Source: Lachnospiraceae bacterium 10-1
GTDB taxonomy: Bacteria > Bacillota > Clostridia > Lachnospirales > Lachnospiraceae
DNA length: 64,000 nucleotides
Assembly (NCBI GenBank): GCA_000403495.2
Contig: KE159799.1
Location: 1,268,342-1,332,341, forward strand
Reading direction: 5' to 3'
Part shown: in pieces, positions 1 to 9,348 of the stretch
Position numbering within the stretch: the first letter of the stretch is position 1
How the letters are laid out: every line of letters starts with the position of its first letter
Position numbers and translations under genes: made by a program
Notes under the pieces: generated by a model
The model's database searches: none
What the model saw: the letters and a program-made list of their open reading frames with translations, nothing else
What the model was told of the DNA's origin: nothing

Positions 1-69
1 CTCCAGAAGCTGCTCGTTCTCAAACAGGTATATGTCCAGCATCCCGTCTGTACTAAATTCTTCTGCCAT
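1..69 (-). CDS. cheA: Chemotaxis histidine kinase CheA, N-terminal fragment (cut by window edge)
   Basis: Only the first 23 codons are present; the gene runs off the left edge. The ATG at 69 follows an AGGAAAAGGAG-type ribosome site. The peptide (MAEEFSTDGMLDIYLFENEQ...) resembles the acidic start of the Hpt domain of Lachnospiraceae CheA proteins. That assignment is inferred from memory of the family and from the cheB and cheR genes just upstream on the same strand. The Hpt histidine lies outside the window, so a different Hpt-type protein cannot be excluded. Confidence 0.55.
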   Translation of the reverse strand, partial: MAEEFSTDGMLDIYLFENEQLLE

Positions 70-150
70 TTCCTTCTCCTTTCCGCGTATTTTTATCTCA
101 TGCCTTCCTTCCCTTCGCCTTCACGCCTTCTTACAGCGCTCTTTCCCGGC

Positions 151-543
151 TCAGATCAGCTCCAGCTTTTTTAATGCCTGCTCAAATCTCTCCTGGTCGA
201 TGGGCTTGCCTGAATAAATCGTGCACCCCAGCTCGAATGCCATCTTTACGTTTCTTTCCTCATTCAGCGCTGTGGTCATGATCACCTTCACTGCTTCTTC
301 CTCCGGTATGTTCCTTTCCTTTTCCAGGTTCCGGATTCCCATCAGCGCCTGATAGCCGTCCATCACCGGCATCATTATGTCCAGGCACACCAGGTCATAG
401 GGTTCTCCGTCTTCCAGCGCCATCATGAATGCATCAACGGCTTCCATTCCATCCACCGTTACGTCGCATTCTCCATACTTTGACAGGAAGCTTACCATAA
501 ATTTCCTTGTAGCAAAATCATCTTCTGCCAATAGAATCTTCAT
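151..543 (-). CDS. Single-domain response regulator (CheY-like)
   Basis: A stand-alone receiver domain of 130 residues with no output domain. The acidic pocket is E7-D8-D9, the phospho-acceptor is D55 (VCLDIMMP), the switch Thr is at 90/91 (IMTTA) and the conserved Lys is K113 (SGKP). A good AAAGGAGAAGG ribosome site precedes the ATG. It sits between cheB and the cheA start on one strand, so it is probably a phosphate target or sink for CheA, acting on a protein partner. It differs from the second CheY at 10485 (120 residues), so the two may have separate roles. Confidence 0.85.
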   Translation of the reverse strand: MKILLAEDDFATRKFMVSFLSKYGECDVTVDGMEAVDAFMMALEDGEPYDLVCLDIMMPVMDGYQALMGIRNLEKERNIPEEEAVKVIMTTALNEERNVKMAFELGCTIYSGKPIDQERFEQALKKLELI

Positions 544-555
544 ATCCCTTCTCCT

Positions 556-1584
556 TTACATTTTATTTAATACTCCGTATGTTCTTTTTGCAATGTCGGA
601 TAGTTTTTCCTGAAACTCCACTGCACCAATATCATAAGCAACTTTGGGCATACCATATACCACACAGGTAGATTCATCCTGTCCAATCGTTCTGGCTCCG
701 GCTTTCCTCATGGCTAAAAGTCCCTTTGCACCGTCACCGCCCATGCCGGTCAATATAATTCCAACTGCATTCGCTCCGGCAACTCTGGCAACAGAATCAA
801 ATAATACTTCCACTGACGGACAATGTCCATTTACTTTAGGCGCCGCCTTACACTCCACCTGATAAACTCCATTTACCTTTACCAGCTTCATATGTCTGTC
901 GCCCCCTGGTGCAATCAACATATGTCCAGGCAGTACTCTGTCCCCTGTTTCCGCCTCCTTTACCTGGATGCGGCATTGATCATTTAATCTTTTTGCATAC
1001 ATTGCAGTAAATCCGGGAGGCATATGCTGCACAACCACTACCCCGGGAATATCAGTTCCAAATTCCTTGGCAACCTCAAAAATTGCTTCTGTCCCACCTG
1101 TGGAGGCACCAATCGCCACAATCAAATTGTTGGCTTTCACATTTAAATGCTGCTGTTCCTGCTCCATAATCGCTTTCTTAATGTTGCTGATCTTTGCAGT
1201 AGAAGCAATTTTAATCTTTACCAGAAGTTCATTTCTGATAAAATCTTCCAACTGAGCGCGGCTTGATACCGCCGGTTTTGCCACAAAATCTACAGCTCCT
1301 GCATTCATTGCATCAAATACTTTTTCACTTAAGGCACTGATTACTACCACCGGAAGCGGATATTGAGGCATAAGCTTACGCAGAAACTCGATTCCACTCA
1401 TTCGGGGAAGTTCCACATCCAAAGTCATAACATCCGGCTTCAGGCTTAAAATCGCATCTCTTGCTTCAAAAGGATCTCTCGCAGTTCCAACTACCTGTAT
1501 TGCCGGATCCTTGTTCAGGTTTTGAACCAAAAGTTCTCTGAACACAATAGAGTCTTCTACTACTAAAACTTTGATTGGTCTCAT
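556..1584 (-). CDS. cheB: Chemotaxis protein-glutamate methylesterase CheB
   Basis: The 342 residues fit the usual CheB length. An N-terminal receiver (about 1-125, phospho-acceptor D56 in MTLDVELP) is joined by a linker to a methylesterase domain (about 153-340). The catalytic triad is visible: S161 in GASTGG, H187 in QHMPP and D284 in GMGGDG. It demethylates or deamidates glutamyl sites on chemoreceptors when phosphorylated by CheA. It lies 7 bp downstream of cheR in the same operon. No motif is missing, so it should be active. Confidence 0.96.
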   Translation of the reverse strand: MRPIKVLVVEDSIVFRELLVQNLNKDPAIQVVGTARDPFEARDAILSLKPDVMTLDVELPRMSGIEFLRKLMPQYPLPVVVISALSEKVFDAMNAGAVDFVAKPAVSSRAQLEDFIRNELLVKIKIASTAKISNIKKAIMEQEQQHLNVKANNLIVAIGASTGGTEAIFEVAKEFGTDIPGVVVVQHMPPGFTAMYAKRLNDQCRIQVKEAETGDRVLPGHMLIAPGGDRHMKLVKVNGVYQVECKAAPKVNGHCPSVEVLFDSVARVAGANAVGIILTGMGGDGAKGLLAMRKAGARTIGQDESTCVVYGMPKVAYDIGAVEFQEKLSDIAKRTYGVLNKM

Positions 1585-1591
1585 ACCTTAT

Positions 1592-2410
1592 TTACCTTCC
1601 CTCCCCTTTCCTGAAAATAGATGGTTGAATAATATGAAAAGGTGTATTGCTTCTGTCAAGCGTCTCAGTGGTTCCTATGAATAAATATCCTCCAGGCTCC
1701 AAAGCGTCATAAACCTTTTGCACTAACTCCTGTTTCGTTTTTTCATCAAAATATATCATAACATTACGTAAAAATACAGTATGCATTTTTTTCTTAAACG
1801 GGAAAGGATCCATCAAATTAAACTGCCTGAAGATCACTTCCTTTTTCAGTTCATCTTTTACCTGATACTGCATCCCGCCATTAATAGATTTAAAGAAATG
1901 TCTTTTCCATTGCTCCGGCAGCTTGCTAAGCTGCTCCCCGGAATAAATACCGGTAATTGCCTGCTGCAGCACCTTCGTTGAAATATCGGTTGCCAATACT
2001 TTGGTATCCCACTGGTTTCGCTCCAGTCCAAAGAAATCCGCTAAAACCATTGCAATCATATAAGGCTCTTCTCCGGTTGAAGCGGCGCCACACCATATAC
2101 GCAGATCTTTACTTCTGCTTTCCTTGGTTTTCAGCCATGGAAGAACCTGGCTTTTAAAGAAGTCAAAATGTTCGAATTCCCTCATGAAATACGTATGATT
2201 GGTAGTAAGAAAATTAACCAGCATTCTTTCTTCATTGCCGCTCTTATCATTTTCCACCGCATCCATGAATTCATGGAAATTCTTCCAGCCCTTTTTTTTC
2301 AGGTAATTTTCCAAACGGCCATTTATAATGACCTTCTTCTGGCTTAAATCAATGCCATAGTGCTGCTTCATATAAGCTGAGATTCTCATAAACTCTTCAT
2401 CTGTAATCAA
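1592..2410 (-). CDS. cheR: Chemotaxis receptor methyltransferase CheR
   Basis: Uses S-adenosylmethionine to methylate glutamates on methyl-accepting chemotaxis proteins, opposing CheB. The 272 residues comprise an N-terminal helical CheR_N part (about 1-75) and a SAM-binding Rossmann domain with the motif GAASTGEEPY near residue 110, a FLRNVMIYF segment and a C-terminal GTTETL strand, all typical of CheR. The start is a TTG preceded by AGGAGG with 8-nt spacing; no in-frame ATG is better placed. It is followed directly by cheB. Confidence 0.95.
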   Translation of the reverse strand: MITDEEFMRISAYMKQHYGIDLSQKKVIINGRLENYLKKKGWKNFHEFMDAVENDKSGNEERMLVNFLTTNHTYFMREFEHFDFFKSQVLPWLKTKESRSKDLRIWCGAASTGEEPYMIAMVLADFFGLERNQWDTKVLATDISTKVLQQAITGIYSGEQLSKLPEQWKRHFFKSINGGMQYQVKDELKKEVIFRQFNLMDPFPFKKKMHTVFLRNVMIYFDEKTKQELVQKVYDALEPGGYLFIGTTETLDRSNTPFHIIQPSIFRKGEGR

Positions 2411-2448
2411 CTTTCCTTCCTCCTGTCACATAAATGAATTTTTCCCGC

Positions 2449-3510
2449 TTAACAAAATTGTCTTGATATTTTATAACAAATTTTATAAATATCCGGATTA
2501 AACTTTATACCTGTTTCTCCCCTCATGATCTCCAATGCCTCTTCCCTGGAATAGGATTTTTTTCCTGTAAGGGTACAGTATCTATCCATAATAGAAACTA
2601 TTTGCGCTGAAAGAGGAATTTTTTCACCCTTCAATCCTTTAGGGTATCCGCTTCCATTCCAATTTTCATGATGGCATCTTGCCATGTCTATGGCTGTACT
2701 GATAAAATCATTATAATCGTTGTTGACACGAAGATCACTTAAAAGCTTTGCGCCAATATCGGTATGTTTTTTAATTTCTGCTTCTTCCTCCTTAGTCAGG
2801 TTTCCTTTTTTCTGCAGAATCTCTTTGGGAATACCAATATTTCCAATATCACATAATGGAGCTGCTAATTCAATGGTATCAATCTGCGTATCCGAAACCT
2901 GATCTTCAAACAAAGGCGATAACTGCATCCCCTGTGCCAGTATCCTGCAGTTTTTCCCTAATCTTTTCATATGCTCTTTTTCGTAATCCGCATTTTGTGC
3001 CGCCACATTTGCCATTGCAAATAAAATATTTTTCTTTTCCGATTCCATCTGTTTTAACTGTTCATTTATGGAAACCTGAAGGCGTCTGTTGGTATCCATA
3101 AGCTGCTTTTTCACTTCATGGAGACGAAGCTGTACCCCCACTCTGGCCTGCACCACTTCAGGAATAAAGGGCTTAGTGATATAATCCTCACCTCCAAGGG
3201 AAAACCCTTCCACAATATCTTCCGGATCATCAAATGCAGAAATAAAAACTACCGGAATATTTTTTGTTTCCTCATTCTTCTTTAATATTCTGCATAATTC
3301 ATACCCGTCCATCTCCGGCATGGAAATATCTGTTAAGATCAGTCCGGGGGAATGCTGCGCTACCAATTCCAATGCCTGCTTTCCACTTTCTGCCAAAATC
3401 GGAACGCTCCCCATGTCTTTAATAATCTCTTCCAAAATAATCCGATTCATCTCCACATCATCAACGATTAAAATCTCAGCTTTATGCGCTGCTTTAACCT
3501 TACGCTTCAT
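2449..3510 (-). CDS. Response regulator with degenerate HD-GYP output domain
   Basis: 353 residues: a receiver (about 11-130, D61 in ILTDISMP), a coiled linker (about 130-165) and an HD-GYP-like domain. HD-GYP proteins normally hydrolyse c-di-GMP at a metal centre that starts with HDIGKIGIP. Here that motif reads CDIGNIGIP (C220, N224), so the metal-binding His and the conserved Lys are gone, although HHENWNGSGYP is kept. Loss of catalysis is inferred; it may instead bind c-di-GMP or a partner. A GGGGG ribosome site precedes the ATG. A histidine kinase gene ends 15 bp upstream. Confidence 0.85.
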   Translation of the reverse strand: MKRKVKAAHKAEILIVDDVEMNRIILEEIIKDMGSVPILAESGKQALELVAQHSPGLILTDISMPEMDGYELCRILKKNEETKNIPVVFISAFDDPEDIVEGFSLGGEDYITKPFIPEVVQARVGVQLRLHEVKKQLMDTNRRLQVSINEQLKQMESEKKNILFAMANVAAQNADYEKEHMKRLGKNCRILAQGMQLSPLFEDQVSDTQIDTIELAAPLCDIGNIGIPKEILQKKGNLTKEEEAEIKKHTDIGAKLLSDLRVNNDYNDFISTAIDMARCHHENWNGSGYPKGLKGEKIPLSAQIVSIMDRYCTLTGKKSYSREEALEIMRGETGIKFNPDIYKICYKISRQFC

Positions 3511-3524
3511 ATTTTATCCCCCTA

Positions 3525-4949
3525 TTACAGAAAATGATTTAATGCTTCATATTCCGTTGTAACCTTTTCGTAATTTTCCTTTTGAATTGCCATTTTCAAA
3601 CGTAAAACCACACGTTTTACCTCCGAAGGAGCCTCCTGTGTCAACTGTCTGATGGTTTCCATAAACATCTCTGCTTTCTCCCAGTTTTCCATTTCCACAC
3701 ACAAAATCAGCTTTGACAGACTTTTCTTAAGATTTTCCTGATTCTCCCTTGTTCCATAAGTTCTGGTATCCTCTTCAGCATTCTGGGACTGCAGTGCTGC
3801 CTGATCAAAAGTATTTTTATTTTTTACATCATCCGGCTGCAATAAAACTTTGTCTCCCTCACAGGCTTCCACCCAGATAGAAAACGAAAAATTACTTCCT
3901 CTGTTTTTCTCACTTTCTACTTCAATTCCTCCACCCATCAGTTCTACCAGCTGCTTACAAATATTTAAACCTAAACCAGTGCCGCCATATTTTCTGGATA
4001 TTGATGCATCCACCTGGGAAAAGCTTTGAAACAGCTTGTTTCTATCCCCTTTATCAATTCCAATTCCTGTATCTGATACTATAAAAAATAGTTCCATCTT
4101 GTGGTTGACCTGTGCTGTTCTGAATACCTCCACCGTGATTTTTCCAAGTGAAGTAAATTTCAAAGCATTAGACAAAAGATTATTCAATATTTGCACAATA
4201 CGAAGTTCATCACCTATAATATATTCCGGTACCTGAGGTGATACTGTCATAAAAAACTCTAAACCTTTTTCAGTAATCTTATTAATATGATTTCCTTTTA
4301 CATAATCCAGCATATTTCTAAAATGAAACTTACGGGGATCTAAAGTAAATTTTCCCGCCTCCAGTTTAGAAAAATCAAGAATATTATTTATGATTTTATT
4401 CATATCATCACAGCATCGCTCTATCAGATGAAGCTGTTTTTCTGTCTCTTCTCCCGTTCTGCGGCTCAACATTTCCCTGACATTTCCAAGTATTCCATTA
4501 ACCGGCGTTCTAAGCTCGTGTGTCACATTTGCCACAAACTCTGATTTGACTTTCATCGCCTCTTCTGCATCCTGTCTGATCCGTTCCACTTCCCTGTTAA
4601 GAAACTCTTTTTCCAATATATCGTTAGCCATGCATATGTACATTCCAGGGCAAACACTGTTTTCTATAATTCTGGCTTCAACCGGAAAACAAGTCAGATT
4701 TTTACGGTATGCATTAAGGTGCTGCAGCTCACTGCCTGCAAAATCCTGTGCATTAAAATTATCTTTCCCTGTCTGGAAATCATTTGGAAAAACTTCGCTG
4801 ATATGTTTGCCGCACAAATCATTTTCATATTCAAGCTTTTGTCTTGCAGATACATTTACATAAGAGATTATTCCCGTCTGGTCAAACATCAGAATCATCT
4901 CCAAAGCATCTTCCCCCGGAAATACTTCAATAGGAAATTTTTCTTTCAA
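3525..4949 (-). CDS. PAS-domain sensor histidine kinase (cytoplasmic)
   Basis: 474 residues with no membrane segment. An N-terminal PAS-like domain (about 10-115) precedes a HisKA dimerisation domain with H144 (NVTHELRTPVNG) and a HATPase_c domain with N box (NNLLSNALKF), G1 (DTGIGID) and G2 (GGTGLGLNICK). The last 80 residues are helical and lack an Hpt histidine motif that I can recognise. The start is TTG after GGGGGAATAAGTA. Its position between two REC/HD-GYP genes suggests it phosphorylates them or feeds the Hpt protein further upstream. Confidence 0.9.
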   Translation of the reverse strand: MKEKFPIEVFPGEDALEMILMFDQTGIISYVNVSARQKLEYENDLCGKHISEVFPNDFQTGKDNFNAQDFAGSELQHLNAYRKNLTCFPVEARIIENSVCPGMYICMANDILEKEFLNREVERIRQDAEEAMKVKSEFVANVTHELRTPVNGILGNVREMLSRRTGEETEKQLHLIERCCDDMNKIINNILDFSKLEAGKFTLDPRKFHFRNMLDYVKGNHINKITEKGLEFFMTVSPQVPEYIIGDELRIVQILNNLLSNALKFTSLGKITVEVFRTAQVNHKMELFFIVSDTGIGIDKGDRNKLFQSFSQVDASISRKYGGTGLGLNICKQLVELMGGGIEVESEKNRGSNFSFSIWVEACEGDKVLLQPDDVKNKNTFDQAALQSQNAEEDTRTYGTRENQENLKKSLSKLILCVEMENWEKAEMFMETIRQLTQEAPSEVKRVVLRLKMAIQKENYEKVTTEYEALNHFL

Positions 4950-4985
4950 TACTTATTCCCCCTTACTCCCCATGTCCATTTTAAA

Positions 4986-5102
4986 TGCTAACAACGGATA
5001 ACACGCTTCGCGGGCTATCTTTATGTTAAAGCAAACAATGGATGTCTCGCTTTGCGATCCATCCTTATATTCAGCAATAGTTGTCATGCAAAGCGTAACA
5101 AC
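4986..5102. repeat. Three consecutive imperfect hairpins sharing a CGCTT(T/C)GC core
   Basis: Between the histidine kinase start and the next gene's terminator lie three similar stem-loops: 4997-5019 (arms GATAACACGC / GCGGGCTATC), 5040-5064 (GGATGTCTCGC / GCGATCCATCC) and 5080-5102 (GTTGTCATGC / GCGTAACAAC). Each has a 10-11 bp stem, two mismatches and a 3-nt loop. The third has the shared core in inverted orientation. The first can be extended outward by pairing of 4986-4993 with 5024-5033. They look like copies of a small palindromic repeat. Confidence 0.6.
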
Positions 5103-5110
5103 CGTATGAT

Positions 5111-5141
5111 AAAAATAGGCAGCAAAATATTTTTGCTGCCT
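5111..5141 (-). terminator. Intrinsic terminator after the HD-GYP regulator gene
   Basis: A perfect stem AGGCAGCAAAA/TTTTGCTGCCT just past the stop codon at 5152 is followed on the minus strand by ATTTTTAT. It should end transcription from the upstream relay genes before the hairpin repeats. Confidence 0.8.
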
Positions 5142-5151
5142 GCTATCTGTT

Positions 5152-6237
5152 TCATGACGAAAAATCAAACATCTTAATTACTTCTACAATGTTAAAGAAA
5201 TCTTCCTTGGCAAGCGCGAAACATTCTAATACATCCGGTGAAAACTGCCCGCATTCCCCATTCATTATCATGTCATATGCTATGTTGTTAGCGTATATGC
5301 TCTTATATACTCTGGGACTTACTAATGCATCATAAACATCAGCAACAGCAACAATATGTGCACTGATCGGAATCTCTTCTCCAACCAGATGATCAGGGTA
5401 TCCATTACCATCCCATCTCTCATGGTGATAACGACAGATTTCATAACAATAACGGTAAAACTCATTATCTTGCTTATCACGGAATTTTTCCAAAATATCA
5501 CACCCAATTGTAGTGTGTGTCTTCATAATTTCAAACTCTTCGGGAGTTAAACGTTCCGGCTTCAAAAGAATTGCATCAGGAATACCTATTTTACCAATAT
5601 CATGGAGTGCTGATGCCCTGGCGATTTCATCTATCTGTGCAGGCGTAATTCCATATTTGGGAAAATATTTCATAAGGTATTTCAACATAATTCTTGTAAA
5701 ATACTTAATACGCCTGATATGTTCTCCTGTCTCAAGGCTTCTGAATTCCACTACGGAACTAAGCGCATCAATCATGAATTCATTGCCTTCACGCAGTTTC
5801 TTTTCCTGCGCCCTGATCGCTTCTTCCTGCTCCTTTAACCGTTCCTGCATATAGAACTTATTCTGATACAGTTCAATAATGTTTTTTGCCCGGCGTCTTA
5901 CAATATGTGGGTAAAAGGGCTTATGCATAACATCCGCCACGCCATAAGCATAGGCCTGATCATCACTGTCAAGAATCGTCTCGCCGGTAATCAATATTAC
6001 CGGAATCTTTTGAAGCAGATTGTTGGTTTTCATATATTCCAACACCCAGAAACCATCCATAACCGGCATAACAACATCCAGCAGGATTAATGCTATATTA
6101 GAATTATTTTCAATCTGGACAGTTGCCACCTGCCCATTTTCTGCCTCAAGAATTTCATATTCTTCTTCAAACAAACCTCTTAATATCACGCGGTTTATTT
6201 CTTCATCATCAACAATTAATATCTGCTGCTTAAGCAT
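5152..6237 (-). CDS. Response regulator c-di-GMP phosphodiesterase (REC + HD-GYP)
   Basis: 361 residues. The receiver (about 1-120) has D54 (ILLDVVMP); a coiled linker (120-155) leads to a full HD-GYP domain with H212-D213 (LHDIGKIGIP), the helix motif THTTIG, and HHERWDGNGYP ending at P281. It should hydrolyse c-di-GMP in the cytoplasm when its receiver is phosphorylated. I chose the ATG at 6237 because AGAGGTGG lies 7 nt before it; an upstream in-frame start would add nine residues without a ribosome site. It is the active counterpart of the damaged HD-GYP at 2449. Confidence 0.93.
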   Translation of the reverse strand: MLKQQILIVDDEEINRVILRGLFEEEYEILEAENGQVATVQIENNSNIALILLDVVMPVMDGFWVLEYMKTNNLLQKIPVILITGETILDSDDQAYAYGVADVMHKPFYPHIVRRRAKNIIELYQNKFYMQERLKEQEEAIRAQEKKLREGNEFMIDALSSVVEFRSLETGEHIRRIKYFTRIMLKYLMKYFPKYGITPAQIDEIARASALHDIGKIGIPDAILLKPERLTPEEFEIMKTHTTIGCDILEKFRDKQDNEFYRYCYEICRYHHERWDGNGYPDHLVGEEIPISAHIVAVADVYDALVSPRVYKSIYANNIAYDMIMNGECGQFSPDVLECFALAKEDFFNIVEVIKMFDFSS

Positions 6238-6307
6238 ATTGCCACCTCTCACAATTTGCATTTCTTTCTTAGTCTACGTTATCATTTTTTAATAAAATTG
6301 TCAATTT

Positions 6308-6658
6308 TTATTGATATTTTTCTATACAGGCAGCTACCTTTTCCTCAACAGGAAAGCTGTTCTCCAAAATACTTTTTGCTTTCTCCATATCATTTTGCCT
6401 GAGAAGAGCAACTATATCTGTATACGCTTCATAAAGAGGAGTTATTGATAAATTTCCCAGCACTCCCTTAAGCGTATGGGCAATCTCAATGGCGCCATCA
6501 ATATTTCCTGTCTCAATCGCCTCCATTACCTGTTTTCCTTTCATCATGTTCGGCAGCTTTTTCAACATTTTTTCATAAAGCGCCGCATTGTTCATGAATC
6601 TCTGCATTGCCTCATCCACGTTGGCTCCCAGCTCTTTAAGTTCGTCTACCATGCTCAT
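6308..6658 (-). CDS. Histidine phosphotransfer (Hpt) domain protein
   Basis: A 116-residue all-helical stand-alone Hpt protein. H61 in the motif IAHTLKGVLGNL is the expected phospho-relay histidine. It would shuttle phosphate from the receivers of the hybrid kinase encoded immediately upstream to the response regulators downstream. The ATG has GAGGAG at 8-nt spacing, and the hybrid kinase stop is only about 20 bp away, so they are cotranscribed. The gene order hybrid kinase, Hpt, REC/HD-GYP reads as a complete multistep phosphorelay. Confidence 0.92.
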   Translation of the reverse strand: MSMVDELKELGANVDEAMQRFMNNAALYEKMLKKLPNMMKGKQVMEAIETGNIDGAIEIAHTLKGVLGNLSITPLYEAYTDIVALLRQNDMEKAKSILENSFPVEEKVAACIEKYQ

Positions 6659-6680
6659 TTTTATTTCTCCTCTTTAATTT

Positions 6681-9227
6681 TTATTTTTTTATAAATTTGT
6701 CTAGCTGACGTTCTACTTCCCTGATATCAATAGGCTTTGCAACATGTGCATTCATTCCGCTTTCCATACATCTTTTAATATCCTCCTCAAACGCATCTGC
6801 CGTCATTGCAATGATGGGGATATCTGCATCTTCACGGTCAAGTGCACGGATTTCTCTTGCCGCTTCATGTCCGGTCATTACCGGCATACGAATGTCCATA
6901 AGAACTGCATCATAAAATCCTACCGGCGACCGTTTAAATTTATCCACGCAGATCTGTCCATTTTCAGCCCACTCCAGTTCCAATCCTCTTTCAGTTAAAA
7001 GTGCTTCTGCAATTTCCCAATTCAAATCATTATCCTCAGCCAAAAGGATCTTTCTGCCTGTAAGATCTATTTCTTTTTCAGATAATTGTGTTTCTATTTC
7101 ATTATCTGTTTCGGCAAACTGCCTGAGTCCATAAAACAAAGTGGATTTAAACAGCGGTTTTGAAATAAATCCTGTGATTCCCGCCTCTCTTGCTTCATGT
7201 TCAATCTCGTTCCAGTCATACGCTGAAATTAAAAGAATAGGAATATCTCCTCCCATCTGCGTACGGATACTTCGGGCTGTTTCGATGCCATCCATGCCCG
7301 GAAGCTTCCAATCCAGCAAAATAATTTGAAAATCATTCTGCTGCTTATGCCTTTCTTTTACCAATTCAACTGCTGCTTCTCCATCAAGCGTCCATTCAGC
7401 ATTGATACCAATATCCTTAAGTGCATGAATAACACTTTCACATAACTGCTCGTCATCATCCACCACCAGCATATGCCAGTCTGGCAATATCATTTCTTCT
7501 TCCTGTACAAGCACCTTCTCCAGGTCTAAAATCACATGGAATTCTGTTCCTTCACCCTGTTTGCTGTTTACCTCAACAGTCCCCTCCATGGCGTCAAGAA
7601 TGTACTTAGTGATAGCCATTCCAAGGCCGGTGCCTTCTGTTTTTTGAACTCTCTTGCTGTCTTCCCGGGTAAATGCCTCGAAAATCGTTTTCTTAAATTC
7701 ATCAGACATTCCGATGCCGTTATCTTTTACTTTTATATGTACCCTGACGTAAGTATCTCCAATTGGCGACGGTTCCTCATACAGGCTGATCTCTATGTAT
7801 CCGCCTTCAGGAGTAAATTTGATCGCATTGGACAGAAAATTAAGCAGTACCTGGTTTAAACGGACACTGTCGCAGTATACATCCTCAGCCTCAACATTTC
7901 TGATATGAACACTGAAATGCTGTTTCTTTTCTTTAATCTGCGGCTGCACAATGTTGACAATGCTGTCCATCACCTCTCTTAAAGAAATCTGCTCTATATG
8001 TAAAGTTAATTTTCCACTTTCAATCTTGGACATATCCAAAACATCATTTATCAGCCCTAAAAGGTGCTTACTGGATAATGTAATCTTTTTCAGACAGTTT
8101 TGAATTTGCTTTTTATCATCAATGTTGGCAACCGCAATAGCCGTCATTCCCACAATGGCATTCATCGGCGTACGGATATCATGACTCATATTGGACAAGA
8201 ATTCGCTTTTAGCTCTTGTGGCATGTACTGCCTCCTCACGCGCCTTTTCAAGTTCTTCCATCTGGCGCCTGCTTAAGTTCAGATATAGAATGAAAACGAC
8301 AAGCAGCCCAAACAGGATAATTCCACTTCCTATAAAAATCGACGTTACCTGTATGGCACTAAAATGACTTACCGTCTCATCCATTGCACCATAAGGCATA
8401 ACTGTCACCAAATACCACTCTGAGTTTGGCAGTGATGTACAGTAAAGATGACTTCTTGAGCCTTCCATATGTAATACTGTTGAGTACCTCTTTCTCTCAC
8501 GCATTGCCGATTGCAGTTCCTCAACATAAGTTTCTGCACTCTTTCCTGCCTCTTCATCCACAATTGCCCTGACCTGCTCAAAATAACTGTTTTTTTCCGT
8601 GGCAATACTTTTAATAACGAAGCTGCCATCACGTCGGATCACATGAGAATATACCAGAGAATCATTTTCCTCAAGTGCAAGCACTCTGACAATATATTCG
8701 TCTGGAATACCTGCAACCAATGCAATACTTTTCCTGCCATCTGCCATAGGCAGCTCCGCCCTGATGCCAAAAAGCACAATATCATTAGCAGAGGCATCCA
8801 CACCAACAGCTATCTTTTTATCCCCCTTTTTCATTGATTCCCAAAAGGGTTCCGGATCAGCCAGCATAACCTGTTCTCCTGTAATCATTTCAAAGTCTCC
8901 GTCTCCGGAATATAATGCAAGGTACTGGAAATTACGTCCTTCCGCACTATATTTTAAATCCTCCTCCATAAGTGCATAATCAGAAATATTTTCCTCAGGT
9001 ATCTCCTCCACAATGCTTTCCAGCTGACTTAATTGTGTATCAATAGTCGATTTAAAATGCATTTCAATACGCTCATTCATGCCTGCCATGTAGATCGTGC
9101 CGATCTCACTGATCATTTGCGTATTTTTCCTGCCTAAGAAACTTGCAAGAAAAGTAAAAACCATTACACAGACAAATGCTATAGCTATCAAACTGATTGT
9201 TAATAATCTAATAGTCTTATTTTTCAC
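6681..9227 (-). CDS. Membrane hybrid histidine kinase, Cache sensor with two receivers
   Basis: 848 residues. Membrane helices at about 8-30 and 293-317 enclose an extracytoplasmic domain of about 260 residues that looks like dCache, often a ligand sensor. Then follow HisKA with H349 (NMSHDIRTPMNA), HATPase_c (NFLSNAIKF, DNGIGM, GTGLGMA), and two receivers with phospho-acceptors D639 (ILLDWKLP) and D778 (VLMDIRMP). The architecture needs an Hpt partner, which is the next gene. The start is GTG after GGAGG. The sensed ligand cannot be read from sequence. Confidence 0.93.
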   Translation of the reverse strand: MKNKTIRLLTISLIAIAFVCVMVFTFLASFLGRKNTQMISEIGTIYMAGMNERIEMHFKSTIDTQLSQLESIVEEIPEENISDYALMEEDLKYSAEGRNFQYLALYSGDGDFEMITGEQVMLADPEPFWESMKKGDKKIAVGVDASANDIVLFGIRAELPMADGRKSIALVAGIPDEYIVRVLALEENDSLVYSHVIRRDGSFVIKSIATEKNSYFEQVRAIVDEEAGKSAETYVEELQSAMRERKRYSTVLHMEGSRSHLYCTSLPNSEWYLVTVMPYGAMDETVSHFSAIQVTSIFIGSGIILFGLLVVFILYLNLSRRQMEELEKAREEAVHATRAKSEFLSNMSHDIRTPMNAIVGMTAIAVANIDDKKQIQNCLKKITLSSKHLLGLINDVLDMSKIESGKLTLHIEQISLREVMDSIVNIVQPQIKEKKQHFSVHIRNVEAEDVYCDSVRLNQVLLNFLSNAIKFTPEGGYIEISLYEEPSPIGDTYVRVHIKVKDNGIGMSDEFKKTIFEAFTREDSKRVQKTEGTGLGMAITKYILDAMEGTVEVNSKQGEGTEFHVILDLEKVLVQEEEMILPDWHMLVVDDDEQLCESVIHALKDIGINAEWTLDGEAAVELVKERHKQQNDFQIILLDWKLPGMDGIETARSIRTQMGGDIPILLISAYDWNEIEHEAREAGITGFISKPLFKSTLFYGLRQFAETDNEIETQLSEKEIDLTGRKILLAEDNDLNWEIAEALLTERGLELEWAENGQICVDKFKRSPVGFYDAVLMDIRMPVMTGHEAAREIRALDREDADIPIIAMTADAFEEDIKRCMESGMNAHVAKPIDIREVERQLDKFIKK

Positions 9228-9348
9228 TTAGTGCCTCCACATAATAAAAGCTAATCTTTCGATACGAAATCTCTTTTATTATAACAAACCTGTTTTCAAA
9301 GAACAAGCCCCAGTCCGCATGCCATTCACAAAAATATCATTTTATCTG

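Noticed and set aside
4953-5168. 71-codon frame on the minus strand
   Set aside because: It spans the terminator and the three hairpins; no ribosome site and no protein-like composition.
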